Virus record (IMG/VR): IMGVR_UViG_3300021197_001370
Span: 1-54,271 of that record
DNA from: a virus
Length of the DNA stretch: 54,271 bases
Strand: one strand, 5' to 3'
Position numbers and translations under genes: made by a program
Part shown: in pieces, positions 35,710 through 44,297 of the stretch
How the letters are laid out: the number at the start of each line of letters is the position of its first letter
Position numbering within the stretch: position 1 is the first letter of the stretch
Notes under the pieces: model-generated
The model's database searches: none
Seen by the model: only the letters and a program-made list of their open reading frames with translations
Told to the model about the DNA's origin: nothing

Positions 35710-37051
35710 AACTTTTTGTCCTATGCCATGGAATAGTATCAATATTAGAAACAACGGCGATATACGCATATGTTGTAACACCAATAGCTATACTAAGAAT
35801 AGAGGTATAGTTAGGAAAGCCGACGGAACACCCTATAATATAGGCAAACATGAAATAGACGATGCAAGGAACGCAGAACTATTAAATGAAGTTAGATTAA
35901 CGATGCTCAATGATGAATGGCATCCTGAGTGTGAACGTTGCCGACAAGAAGAAATAAACGGTATTAAAAGTCGAAGAGAACACGAAGTATTAGAATGGGG
36001 AGAATACAGCGGAGATTTTGGTGTAGAAGCAGCTAGAGCTGTTACAAATGCCGATGGCAGTATTGATACTAATGCTCAACCAATAGAGTTTTTTGATATT
36101 CGTTATGGAAACTTCTGCAATCTAAAATGTAGAATGTGCGGACCAACAGAAAGTCATACATGGTTTAATGATTATGTAAAGTTAAAAGGCAAACCAGAGT
36201 TTAACGACACTCATGGTACTGTTGTGTTAGAAAAAAACTCCAAAGGTAGATGGGAAACAGATAGTTATAACTGGTTTAAACAAAGCAACTGGTTTTGGAA
36301 TCAGTTTGAAAAACACACAGGTAATACAAAACGTATGTACATTGTTGGTGGCGAGCCATTAATCATTGATGAACATTTAGAATTACTTGAAAGATTGGTA
36401 GCAAATGGAAACAGCAGTAATATTGAAATTGAGTATAACAGCAACTTAACAAATGTTACCCCTGGTATTATTAAGTTGTGGGAACAGTTTAAACAAATAC
36501 GTATAGGTGCTAGTATTGACGGATATGGCGATGTGTTTAACTATCAACGAGCTCCTGCAAATTGGAACAAAGTATATAAAAATATGGAGTTATTAGAAAA
36601 AAATAAAAATATAAACTTAAAAGGTTGGTTTACTTATACAGTAACTCCATTAAATCTTTTTCATTTGCCAGATTTTATGCGTTGGAAGTTAGAAGAAAGT
36701 GGATTAGAAAAGTTTAATCCAGTTACTACCGCTAAACCTATTATAACATATCACATGTGTCATGCTCCAAAATATTATAATGTTAAAATATTGCCTCAGT
36801 ATTTAAAGGATAAAGTAAGTGATACATTTTTTGAACACAAACAATGGATTGATAGTACATTGTACAATGAAAAAATAAAAAATAACTTTATTGACATATT
36901 AAATAAAGTTGAACGCTTTATGCACAGCGAAGATTATAATGAACATCTTCCAACATTTATCGATACAACCAACCGGCTTGATAAAATACGTAATCAAAAT
37001 ATTTTAGATATAGTTCCACAATACAAGGATTTGTTTGATGAGAATAACTAA
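35702..37051 (+). CDS. Radical SAM protein, tandem paralogue of upstream gene
   Basis: The protein has 449 residues. The twitch-like cysteines are at 6, 24, 25, 77 and 80, the barrel motif is at 139, 143 and 146 (CNLKCRMC) and V-G-G-E-P is near residue 220. The spacing between every motif matches the 34330 enzyme. The C-terminus ends in P-Q-Y-K-D-L, as its paralogue ends in P-E-L-Y-D-L. The gene overlaps its upstream paralogue by eight bases and the next radical SAM gene by 14. Confidence 0.85.
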   Translation: MSKTFCPMPWNSINIRNNGDIRICCNTNSYTKNRGIVRKADGTPYNIGKHEIDDARNAELLNEVRLTMLNDEWHPECERCRQEEINGIKSRREHEVLEWGEYSGDFGVEAARAVTNADGSIDTNAQPIEFFDIRYGNFCNLKCRMCGPTESHTWFNDYVKLKGKPEFNDTHGTVVLEKNSKGRWETDSYNWFKQSNWFWNQFEKHTGNTKRMYIVGGEPLIIDEHLELLERLVANGNSSNIEIEYNSNLTNVTPGIIKLWEQFKQIRIGASIDGYGDVFNYQRAPANWNKVYKNMELLEKNKNINLKGWFTYTVTPLNLFHLPDFMRWKLEESGLEKFNPVTTAKPIITYHMCHAPKYYNVKILPQYLKDKVSDTFFEHKQWIDSTLYNEKIKNNFIDILNKVERFMHSEDYNEHLPTFIDTTNRLDKIRNQNILDIVPQYKDLFDENN

Positions 37052-37934
37052 TGAAAACCTTGATTGTTGTATATTAACTTTATTTGTTCATAATGTATGT
37101 AACTTTAGTTGTAGTTATTGTAATGATTATCATAGAGACGGAAGCCATCGTTGGCCCGTAAACTGGCAACCATATCTTGATTTAATACAAGAAGTTAAAA
37201 AAAGAAACAAATATGTTTATGTAGAAATATTAGGCGGCGAACCCACTGTTTGGCCTAAGTTTCAAGAGTTTGTTGATACTATCAGTGACGAAGATGTGTT
37301 TGTTGAATATGCTACAAATGCAAGCCGGACACTTCGTTATTGGGAATCTTTTAAAGCACAAAGGTCGTTTGTATTTCTAAGCTGGCATGCAGAAGAAGCA
37401 GACGACGATCATTTTGTTGAAGTTGCTAAAATAATGCAACATAAAGCAAGTGTAAGTATTCCTCTAATGATTGTACCTGACAACTATGAGAGAGCTAAAA
37501 TTTTATACGAAAGACTATCAGAGCTTAATGTTGAAATAACCCCAAAGTTTACTAGAACCAGTATTGATGGAACTAGTTATTTTGAATATACCGAAGAACA
37601 AAGAGACTGGATACAAAATAATAGTTGTAATAAAATGAAACCATTTGGTATTGATTGGAAAATACCACAAACCTTACATTATGACGGAACACCAATAAAG
37701 TTTATGAAAGTATTAGATCAAAACTTACATAAGTTTACAGGATGGTCTTGTACAGCAGGTATTAGACGTCTAATGGTAGAACCTGATGGAAATATCAAAC
37801 GCTGTACCAAAGGTGTCGGCGGAAGTTTAGGTAATATTAAAACAGGCAAGTATACATTGCCCGATGATCCAATAATATGTGATTATCGTGCATGTCCTTG
37901 TAAGTTAGATGCGGTAGTTGAAAAATGGATATAG
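37038..37934 (+). CDS. Radical SAM protein with C-terminal SPASM-like tail
   Basis: The protein has 298 residues from the ATG at 37038, with AAGGA before it. Cx3Cx2C is at 21, 25 and 28 (CNFSCSYC), preceded by a C-C pair at 10-11, and L-G-G-E-P is near residue 70. The tail contains G-W-S-C near 240, E-P-D-G-N-I-K-R-C and C-x5-C-x-C, which is a SPASM-like layout. The 46103 enzyme shares G-W-S-C-x-A-G and E-P-D-G-x-x-K-R, so the two belong to one family. A peptide or amino-sugar substrate is usual for this type but is not shown. Confidence 0.85.
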   Translation: MRITNENLDCCILTLFVHNVCNFSCSYCNDYHRDGSHRWPVNWQPYLDLIQEVKKRNKYVYVEILGGEPTVWPKFQEFVDTISDEDVFVEYATNASRTLRYWESFKAQRSFVFLSWHAEEADDDHFVEVAKIMQHKASVSIPLMIVPDNYERAKILYERLSELNVEITPKFTRTSIDGTSYFEYTEEQRDWIQNNSCNKMKPFGIDWKIPQTLHYDGTPIKFMKVLDQNLHKFTGWSCTAGIRRLMVEPDGNIKRCTKGVGGSLGNIKTGKYTLPDDPIICDYRACPCKLDAVVEKWI

Positions 37935-38626
37935 ATCCCTTTCTTACAGTAAGCACTTCAAATTTTTGTAATAAATCTCTTCTATTTCAAGATGCTAATG
38001 AAGAAAAGTTATTTTATCATAATAAAAAAAAGATAAAAACTTATAAAGACGGATTTTATTTTAAAAATCCTATAGATTATACTATAAATAAATTTGGATA
38101 TAGATGCAATCATGTTTTGCCACCTGATACTGATTATATATTAGCATTAGGTTGTAGTCATACGTTTGGACATTCTCTGCACAAAGAACATAGGTATACC
38201 GACTTACTAGAATCTCATTATAATATACCAGTATTAAACCTTGGAGTTTCAGGAGGATCGTGCAATCTTATAAAAGATAATTTATTACAACTATTAAATA
38301 GTGGATACAGACTACCAAAGATAGTTATATTACAATGGCCTAATAAACTTAGGCTGTTTTATGGAACAACTAGATTGCAATCAACTGATTTAAAACAAGC
38401 AACAGAAACTATGGAAAGTTTACAACAATATAGCGAAACATCACAATGCCAGACATATTGGTTGCTTGCTAAACATAATATATCTTTTGTAGATTTTTCA
38501 ATATTTGATCCATCCAATGCTGATGATATTTTTTATATTGATGTTGCAAGAGATTTTGATCACCCAGGGATTGATTCAAATATAAAAATATTTAAATATA
38601 TCAAAGAGAGAATAGATGGAATATAA
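37925..38626 (+). CDS. SGNH hydrolase-like protein
   Basis: The protein has 233 residues. A strand followed by L-G-C-S-H-T puts Ser78 in the nucleophile position, with Cys in the place of the Asp of G-D-S. L-N-L-G-V-S-G-G-S resembles block II, and D-F-D-H near the C-terminus could supply the Asp/His pair. The protein at 49530 has the same G-C-S and an N-K-x-G-[YF]-R lead-in, so they are paralogues on opposite strands. Deacylation of a sugar or lipid is the likely role. The start overlaps the previous stop by 10 bases. Confidence 0.6.
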   Translation: MDIDPFLTVSTSNFCNKSLLFQDANEEKLFYHNKKKIKTYKDGFYFKNPIDYTINKFGYRCNHVLPPDTDYILALGCSHTFGHSLHKEHRYTDLLESHYNIPVLNLGVSGGSCNLIKDNLLQLLNSGYRLPKIVILQWPNKLRLFYGTTRLQSTDLKQATETMESLQQYSETSQCQTYWLLAKHNISFVDFSIFDPSNADDIFYIDVARDFDHPGIDSNIKIFKYIKERIDGI

Positions 38627-39539
38627 CGATATAACATTTGATATGCTAGGAACAAGACGACAACGTCCTATGTACCTTAGTAAGTTTACAAAGTTTAGAC
38701 AGAATCTAAGTATGAACGATTATCCAAAAGATCCACACGCTTATACAGAAGTTTTTCTTAAAGAAGTAGACGCTTGGATACATGCACATAAACACATAAA
38801 ATACACAGGATTAGAAAACTTTAAACGCAGAGACGCTATACTTGGCACTACACATCAATTAGATGAACTACATCAGCTGCACGGTGCTAATATAGCTACG
38901 TACAAAGGAGAATATAAGTATCATAGACGGTTAACAGATTTTAATGTAAAGCAAATAACGCATTATACACAACTAAACAAAGGAGATGTTTTTATTGTAA
39001 GTTATCCTAGTTGTATTACTACCGGCTATCACGATAATTTTGACTTGTTATTAGATTATTGTGATGAATATGATATACCGGTTCACATTGACGGAGCATG
39101 GTTTGGGCAGTGTCGCAACTTTGAATTTGATGTCACACATCCTGCAATAAAAAGTGTTAGCGTAAGTTTGTCAAAAGCACTAGGTATGGGTAGTCAACGT
39201 ATAGGTATACGGTATACAAAAGAAAAAACTGTAGGACCTATAAGCATTATGAATGATTTTGCTTATGCAAATGTTAGCGATATGTGGATAGGTGTAGAAG
39301 CAATGAAACACTTTGGTCCTGATTATTGGTGGGCAAATTACGGAGATCTATATAGTAAAGTATGTAAAGATTTTAGTTTAAAAGAATCAAATAGTATACA
39401 TGTTGGCTGGCTAGATGATGATGATGGAACTCATCAGTTTGGTGTACGTACACCATTACGTTTTCTAATTGAAGGTATATTTGATGAACGTGGAACTGAT
39501 AAAGGTCTTAACGAAGTTGAAAAAATGGAAAGATCGTAA
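38616..39539 (+). CDS. PLP-dependent fold type I enzyme
   Basis: The protein has 307 residues. V-H-I-D-G-A-W places Asp159 opposite the PLP ring nitrogen, and S-V-S-L-S-K puts Lys187 in the Schiff-base position about 28 residues later. M-G-S-Q-R-I-G follows at the phosphate end. These are the landmarks of class I/II aminotransferases and related lyases or decarboxylases, but the protein is about 80 residues shorter than most and lacks much of the small domain. It may transaminate, decarboxylate or cleave an amino acid. It overlaps the SGNH-like gene by 11 bases and the PP-loop gene by one. Confidence 0.7.
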   Translation: MEYNDITFDMLGTRRQRPMYLSKFTKFRQNLSMNDYPKDPHAYTEVFLKEVDAWIHAHKHIKYTGLENFKRRDAILGTTHQLDELHQLHGANIATYKGEYKYHRRLTDFNVKQITHYTQLNKGDVFIVSYPSCITTGYHDNFDLLLDYCDEYDIPVHIDGAWFGQCRNFEFDVTHPAIKSVSVSLSKALGMGSQRIGIRYTKEKTVGPISIMNDFAYANVSDMWIGVEAMKHFGPDYWWANYGDLYSKVCKDFSLKESNSIHVGWLDDDDGTHQFGVRTPLRFLIEGIFDERGTDKGLNEVEKMERS

Positions 39540-40285
39540 TGGAAATATATTTCGAACCAGGTGTAAAAAGAGTTGCAGTAAAGCTAAGTGGCGGAGCAGA
39601 TAGTGCTATTATTTATTATGCAGTGTGTGATCACTATAAAGATCAACCAGATGTCGAAATTTATACACTTACACTAGATACAAAATTAAAATGGTGGTAC
39701 AGTCATGGTGCTAATAATATAATCGAAAAAGTTGGCGAAATGACAGGCAAATATCCTACCGAGCGTATTGTACTTTACCATGATAAACATGATAGTCCGC
39801 TTCTTGGACACGAATACGAAGCAGGGGTTCGAATATTAACAAACGATGCAATAAGTAAATATAACATTGAAGTTAGTTATTCTGGATTAACTTTAAACCC
39901 TCCGACTGAAAAGTTTAAACAGTTTTTTGTTGATAATAATGATAAATTTAACTTAAATCTAGAAAAGGTAAATCAAAGTATAGATATTAAAAGAGATAAA
40001 ACACGAGATACTGTGCAATGGCATAGTCATATAATTCAGCGTGGAGAAGGGGTTGATAAAGATGGCAGATTTACCGGCCCGGTATTTACATCAGTAAGAC
40101 CATTTATTCGATCTGATAAAAGAGCTGTAAATGATTTATATCATCAATATGGAGTATTTGAAGACCTATATTCACTAACATTCAGTTGTGAAGATTTTCC
40201 TAGATTCACTCATGATGATCTGGTTCATTGTAACTATTGTTTCTTTTGTTTAGAAAGATATTATGGATTTGGAGGAATAGTATGA
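39539..40285 (+). CDS. PP-loop ATPase with C-terminal cysteine cluster
   Basis: The protein has 248 residues. S-G-G-A-D-S is at 17-22, the S-G-L-T-L-N-P-P segment near 119 parallels S-G-T-T-M-N-P-P in the 28443 protein, and F-S-C-E-D near 219 and C-N-Y-C-F-F-C near 235 complete the cysteine cluster. It is a shorter paralogue of the 28443 and 30641 enzymes, without their extra N-terminal region. TAATG joins it to the PLP enzyme and ATGA to the methyltransferase-like gene, so the three are tightly coupled. Confidence 0.75.
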   Translation: MEIYFEPGVKRVAVKLSGGADSAIIYYAVCDHYKDQPDVEIYTLTLDTKLKWWYSHGANNIIEKVGEMTGKYPTERIVLYHDKHDSPLLGHEYEAGVRILTNDAISKYNIEVSYSGLTLNPPTEKFKQFFVDNNDKFNLNLEKVNQSIDIKRDKTRDTVQWHSHIIQRGEGVDKDGRFTGPVFTSVRPFIRSDKRAVNDLYHQYGVFEDLYSLTFSCEDFPRFTHDDLVHCNYCFFCLERYYGFGGIV

Positions 40286-40932
40286 TAAGCAACGAAGCAC
40301 CGTTACTAGATGGATGGATAAGCAGAAAAGAATGCGGTTTAGTAAGTAAATGGATGAAATCTGATACAGGTGATATACTCGAAACAGGCAGTGCAATAGG
40401 AAGATTGTTTGATTTTTTACATAGTCGACATAGACAATGGAACTATGTAAGTGTTGATCCGTTGCACGAAAGAGAAGTGTATATACAACTTGACTATAAT
40501 AAACGATATTGGGATGAAGGAAATCATGGACCACGTGTGACTAATGAAATGTTGCAGAATAATATACCTTTTGCTGAACATCATGCTTGTGATTTTGAAA
40601 GTTTTAAAACTGATAAAAAGTTTGATGTTATTAGTATGGGTATGAGTAATCCTAACATACATTGGCCTAAAGTTTATAAAAAAGCACTTAAACTATTAAA
40701 ACCCGGCGGAGTTATTATTGGAAGAAATATATACGATCGCACTGGGGCAATTAATAGACCAGACGGTCATCCTGGTGTAAAATATTCGATTGCATATGCT
40801 GTAAGAAAATATATTATATTAGACGGTCAAAACGGGAGTTTTGTTATAGACGGAACCCGTTGGAAAAATATACCAGAAAGCGATAGGTATTATGATGAAG
40901 ATTCATTAATGTGGAGATTAAAGACATGGTAA
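40282..40932 (+). CDS. Class I SAM-dependent methyltransferase-like protein
   Basis: The protein has 216 residues from the ATG at 40282, with GGAGG immediately upstream. I-L-E-T-G-S-A-I-G-R is motif I, V-S-V-D-P is the acidic loop after strand 2, and F-D-V-I-S-M-G-M and L-L-K-P-G-G follow in order. It is a paralogue of the next gene, sharing the opening D/E-G-W-I-S. Methylation of O, N or C in a small molecule or peptide is likely; the acceptor is unknown. Confidence 0.75.
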   Translation: MISNEAPLLDGWISRKECGLVSKWMKSDTGDILETGSAIGRLFDFLHSRHRQWNYVSVDPLHEREVYIQLDYNKRYWDEGNHGPRVTNEMLQNNIPFAEHHACDFESFKTDKKFDVISMGMSNPNIHWPKVYKKALKLLKPGGVIIGRNIYDRTGAINRPDGHPGVKYSIAYAVRKYIILDGQNGSFVIDGTRWKNIPESDRYYDEDSLMWRLKTW

Positions 40933-41450
40933 CCGAAGGATGGATTAGTTTGCAGGAAATGGAGTTTGTAAAAAAACAAATGACATCTCCTGCTGGAAAT
41001 ATTTTAGAAGTTGGTTCAGCAAATGGAAGACTATTTTCCTATCTTTATGATAGTCATCCTAAATGGAAATATACAGCAGTCGATCCGTGGGAGCAAGAAA
41101 ATGTAAGATTACAAGTTGACTGGGAAAAAGGATATTTTGATCCCGGAAACTTAAAAGAAGTTATAACCGTTGATATGTTTAAATCACACTGTCCTTATGC
41201 AGAAACACATGAGGTATATTTTGAAAATTTTGAAACCTCTCAAAAATATGATATTATAAGTATGGGACTGGTAAGTAGTAGTATAGATTGGAAAAGCTCT
41301 TATAATAAAGCATTTTCGTTTTTAAAGGACAATGGTATTATTATAGGAAGAAACTTAACCCATAAAAAATATGGCCCAATAATTGAAAAAGTAATATGTG
41401 ATCATAAAATAGTTGATAAATGCAAAGGCTCGTTTATAATAAGGAAGTAA
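40926..41450 (+). CDS. Class I SAM-dependent methyltransferase-like protein, tandem paralogue
   Basis: The protein has 174 residues from the ATG at 40926; the GTG at 40911 is less likely because GGAG lies nine bases before the ATG. E-G-W-I-S, I-L-E-V-G-S-A-N-G-R, A-V-D-P and Y-D-I-I-S-M-G-L match the upstream enzyme step by step. About 40 residues at the C-terminus are missing relative to it. A pair of near-identical architecture suggests two methylations, or a catalytic and a helper subunit. Confidence 0.75.
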   Translation: MVTEGWISLQEMEFVKKQMTSPAGNILEVGSANGRLFSYLYDSHPKWKYTAVDPWEQENVRLQVDWEKGYFDPGNLKEVITVDMFKSHCPYAETHEVYFENFETSQKYDIISMGLVSSSIDWKSSYNKAFSFLKDNGIIIGRNLTHKKYGPIIEKVICDHKIVDKCKGSFIIRK

Positions 41451-41451
41451 T

Positions 41452-42129
41452 ATGTATAATTTTGGTACACACAACATTGATTTAGATATAAATTTTCATA
41501 AAGAGTTAGCAAATAAGATGTTTAGTACATCAGATATAAAACTAACTGGTACAAAAAACTTTAATTATTTTTGTGCGGTTCCTAAAGATATTAAAAATAA
41601 CTTACGTGATTTTGCAAATAATCTTACAGGAAATTTTAATGATTGGCATTTTGATTACTTTCATAGTGGCGAACCTGCAGGGTTGCATACCGATTTTGAT
41701 ACAGTGCCTTGGGATGAAAAAATAGAATGTCATGTAGTTGTGGGTTTGATTATTCCACTTGAATGGAAATGCAAACAACCGTATACAGTAAACTATAATA
41801 GAGTTTCTGCTATTCCTCGAAAGCTAATCTATACAAAAGGCGAAATGCGATATCGTGATAATAACGAAGTGTTTGTATATAGAGATAAATGGGAATACGA
41901 TAAAGAAGTACAACGTTATAATCCTGCTGATACAGCATATGCTAAAGAGTATGCAGATTTAAAAGTTCATAGTGTATATGAATGGAAAATAGGAACAGCA
42001 ATGTTATTTGATGCAAAACGTTGGCATAGTAGCAGTTGGTTTTTAAGTAATAATAACTTACCCGAAACTTCGGTAGAATATAAACGTGCAATAATAGGAT
42101 TTGGATCAATAGATGTTCAGCGCAATTAA
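41452..42129 (+). CDS. Fe(II)/2OG oxygenase-like protein
   Basis: The protein has 225 residues. L-H-T-D-F-D (near residue 78) supplies a His-x-Asp pair, R-W-H-S-S-S-W near 186 a distal histidine, and K-R-A-I-I-G-F-G a 2OG-binding arginine after it. This order fits a cupin-fold iron oxygenase. The segment V-V-V-G-L-I-I-P-L-E-W after the His-x-Asp is consistent with a core beta strand. It starts two bases after the methyltransferase stop and overlaps the radical SAM gene that follows by 17 bases. The substrate is unknown. Confidence 0.6.
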   Translation: MYNFGTHNIDLDINFHKELANKMFSTSDIKLTGTKNFNYFCAVPKDIKNNLRDFANNLTGNFNDWHFDYFHSGEPAGLHTDFDTVPWDEKIECHVVVGLIIPLEWKCKQPYTVNYNRVSAIPRKLIYTKGEMRYRDNNEVFVYRDKWEYDKEVQRYNPADTAYAKEYADLKVHSVYEWKIGTAMLFDAKRWHSSSWFLSNNNLPETSVEYKRAIIGFGSIDVQRN

Positions 42130-43309
42130 TCAAGTAGATAATGATAGTTTTGATGTAGTATGGGATTTAGGAAGACGATGTACATATGCTTGTACTTATT
42201 GTGGTCCGCATCATAGTAATAAAACTTCACCTAATACTACACTCGAAACTCTTAAACATACATTAGATGGTGTTGTTAAGTATAGTGAACTATATGACAA
42301 ATATCGTGCAGTACCTAAAAAAACAACGTTAGCATTTACAGGTGGCGAACCAACTATCAACCCGGATTTTTTTGAATTTATCGAATATTGTAACGAGGCA
42401 TATCCTAAAGTAAAGACCAACATTACAACCAATGGATGTTATACTCCTAAAAAATGTCAACAGATCATTGATAACATCGACAGTTGTACATTAAGTTGGC
42501 ATGCCGAGCAAAGTAAACTCGAAGAAAAACTAGTTCGTAATAATATTATTGCAATGAAAGAAGCTGATTATAACTTTAGAATAAACTTGATGTTCCACAA
42601 AGATTATTTTGCCGAATGCATCGCTGTTGCAGATTGGCTAGATGAACTTGGTGTACGTTATACTCCTAGAATTATTGGTGATAGTGGAAATCCTAAAGAT
42701 GTTGAAGATGGATCTGCACACATTTATACAGAAGAACAACATCAATGGTTCAAAGACTATTGGAGTAGAGGTAAAAAAGAAACAGTAAATAAAAAAGCCA
42801 AGAGTTGCGAAATGGCACAAAACATTGGTCGCCCATGTTGTAACGGAAGAAAACTTGATTTGTGTATAGATGATAAATGGACAGTAGGATCCTTTGTTCC
42901 TACTAACAACTTTAAAGGTTGGAACTGTATGATTAACTGGGATTTTCTTTTTATAAACAGCGAACTCGACGGAGTATGGCATCATCAAACTTGTCAAGTT
43001 AATATGGATGGTCAAGTTGGTCCGATTGGTAAAGCAAGCCGCTTTGATTTGATCAATAACAACCTTGAAAAAACTTTAAGTGAAGGTAAGATTCCTTTTA
43101 TTAAATGTCCTAAAAGCTATTGTGGCTGCGGATTGTGTTCGCCGAAAGGATTAAATACTAATACAGCGTTAGATATTTTTTATAAAAACACAAAGAACTT
43201 AGAACCAATTCTGCAAGAAGAGGTTAAAGAAGAAAATAAAGATTTATCTATAATACGTATGTTAAAAAATATAGATAAGGAAAACAAAAATGTATTACAC
43301 CGCCGCTAA
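42113..43309 (+). CDS. Radical SAM protein with C-terminal cysteine-rich domain
   Basis: The protein has 398 residues. W-D-L-G-R-R-C leads into Cx3Cx2C at 23, 27 and 30 (CTYACTYC), and T-G-G-E-P is near residue 80. The tail has R-P-C-C, G-W-N-C, H-H-Q-T-C and C-G-C-G-L-C in the same order as the 31455 enzyme, its paralogue 10 kb away. A charged extension of about 40 residues at the C-terminus is specific to this copy. The nitroreductase-like gene overlaps its end by 20 bases. Confidence 0.85.
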   Translation: MFSAINQVDNDSFDVVWDLGRRCTYACTYCGPHHSNKTSPNTTLETLKHTLDGVVKYSELYDKYRAVPKKTTLAFTGGEPTINPDFFEFIEYCNEAYPKVKTNITTNGCYTPKKCQQIIDNIDSCTLSWHAEQSKLEEKLVRNNIIAMKEADYNFRINLMFHKDYFAECIAVADWLDELGVRYTPRIIGDSGNPKDVEDGSAHIYTEEQHQWFKDYWSRGKKETVNKKAKSCEMAQNIGRPCCNGRKLDLCIDDKWTVGSFVPTNNFKGWNCMINWDFLFINSELDGVWHHQTCQVNMDGQVGPIGKASRFDLINNNLEKTLSEGKIPFIKCPKSYCGCGLCSPKGLNTNTALDIFYKNTKNLEPILQEEVKEENKDLSIIRMLKNIDKENKNVLHRR

Positions 43310-44297
43310 TATAGTTTTAGAAAATAAAGAAAATATAATATCAAACCTACTTTTGTGGATTAAAAATACACATCCTAATAGAACAGATACCCTAAGTAAA
43401 TGTGATAGAGATTTACGTAATGTAATCAATGCATTTATTAATGGATTAAAATTTAACAATAAGGAACATATACAGTTTATAGTAGAAGAGTTTTATAGAA
43501 ATAATACATTACAACTGCAATCAACTGACGTTGAGGTTGCATGTTATACTATGTTAAGAGATCAAATAATAGAGCTATGCGGTGGCGAAATACATGCAAA
43601 CTCAGAATCACTTCAAACAATCAATCATATTAAATACCTTTATAATGAATTAATAAATCAGCTAGTTAATGGACCAGTGTATACAGAAATGAATGTAGAA
43701 AAGGCAAGTTTTATAGCTGAAAGGTGTCAGCGAAACTGGGATTATGACAATCCTGTAAGTATAGCTGATTATAATAGTATAATTCAATCAGCTACTACTA
43801 TGCCATCAAAACAAAATCGACAATATTATAAACTATTAGTAAGTACAAATAAAGATTTTAACCGATTATGTTATTCTTTAGCAGTTGATCGTACCAATCC
43901 TCACTTTGATCAGCCTATCCACCGTAATGGTCAAGTTCTTGCACCAATGTTAATGATTTTTATGCCAGCAGACGAAAGCCAAATAGATGATCCGTTTAAT
44001 GATGATTTTGAAAAAAACTTTCATATAAGTATAGGCCTTTCTTCGGGTGTAGCTGCTCATTCTGCTGCTATGCTAGGATATAAAACTGGATTCTGTGCAT
44101 GTGCAGCCTGGGAAGAGTTGTATACTGCATTAAATGAACAGTATAATATTCCAATACCAACTTGGTTTAGAGGATTAATGTTAGGCATTGGTAATCCTAT
44201 TTGGGAGTATTCTAGACATAATGTCTTTGTAGATAATGTTTTATACAATACTGATGATTCTTATGATAAAATAGTGGATGTAAAATTTGTACATTAA
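43290..44297 (+). CDS. Nitroreductase-like flavoprotein with extra N-terminal domain
   Basis: The protein has 335 residues. Residues about 140-335 resemble FMN-dependent nitroreductases. R-C-Q-R-N-W near 145 matches the phosphate-binding R-x-S/Q-x-R, P-S-K-Q-N-R-Q-Y-Y near 172 matches the family's P-S-x-x-N-x-Q-P-W, and G-L-S-S-G-V-A-A-H near 250 matches the helix that packs on the flavin. The first 130 residues are helical, with R-D-L-R-N-V-I-N-A near 40, similar in style to helical segments of phage structural proteins. Related flavoproteins oxidise azolines in peptide products or reduce enones. ATAAGGAAAAC precedes the ATG. Confidence 0.6.
   Translation: MYYTAANIVLENKENIISNLLLWIKNTHPNRTDTLSKCDRDLRNVINAFINGLKFNNKEHIQFIVEEFYRNNTLQLQSTDVEVACYTMLRDQIIELCGGEIHANSESLQTINHIKYLYNELINQLVNGPVYTEMNVEKASFIAERCQRNWDYDNPVSIADYNSIIQSATTMPSKQNRQYYKLLVSTNKDFNRLCYSLAVDRTNPHFDQPIHRNGQVLAPMLMIFMPADESQIDDPFNDDFEKNFHISIGLSSGVAAHSAAMLGYKTGFCACAAWEELYTALNEQYNIPIPTWFRGLMLGIGNPIWEYSRHNVFVDNVLYNTDDSYDKIVDVKFVH

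Noticed and set aside
40237-40281. N-terminal extension of the 40282 methyltransferase-like protein
   Set aside because: GGAGG lies directly before the ATG at 40282, and the extension covers the cysteine-rich end of the PP-loop gene in a different frame.
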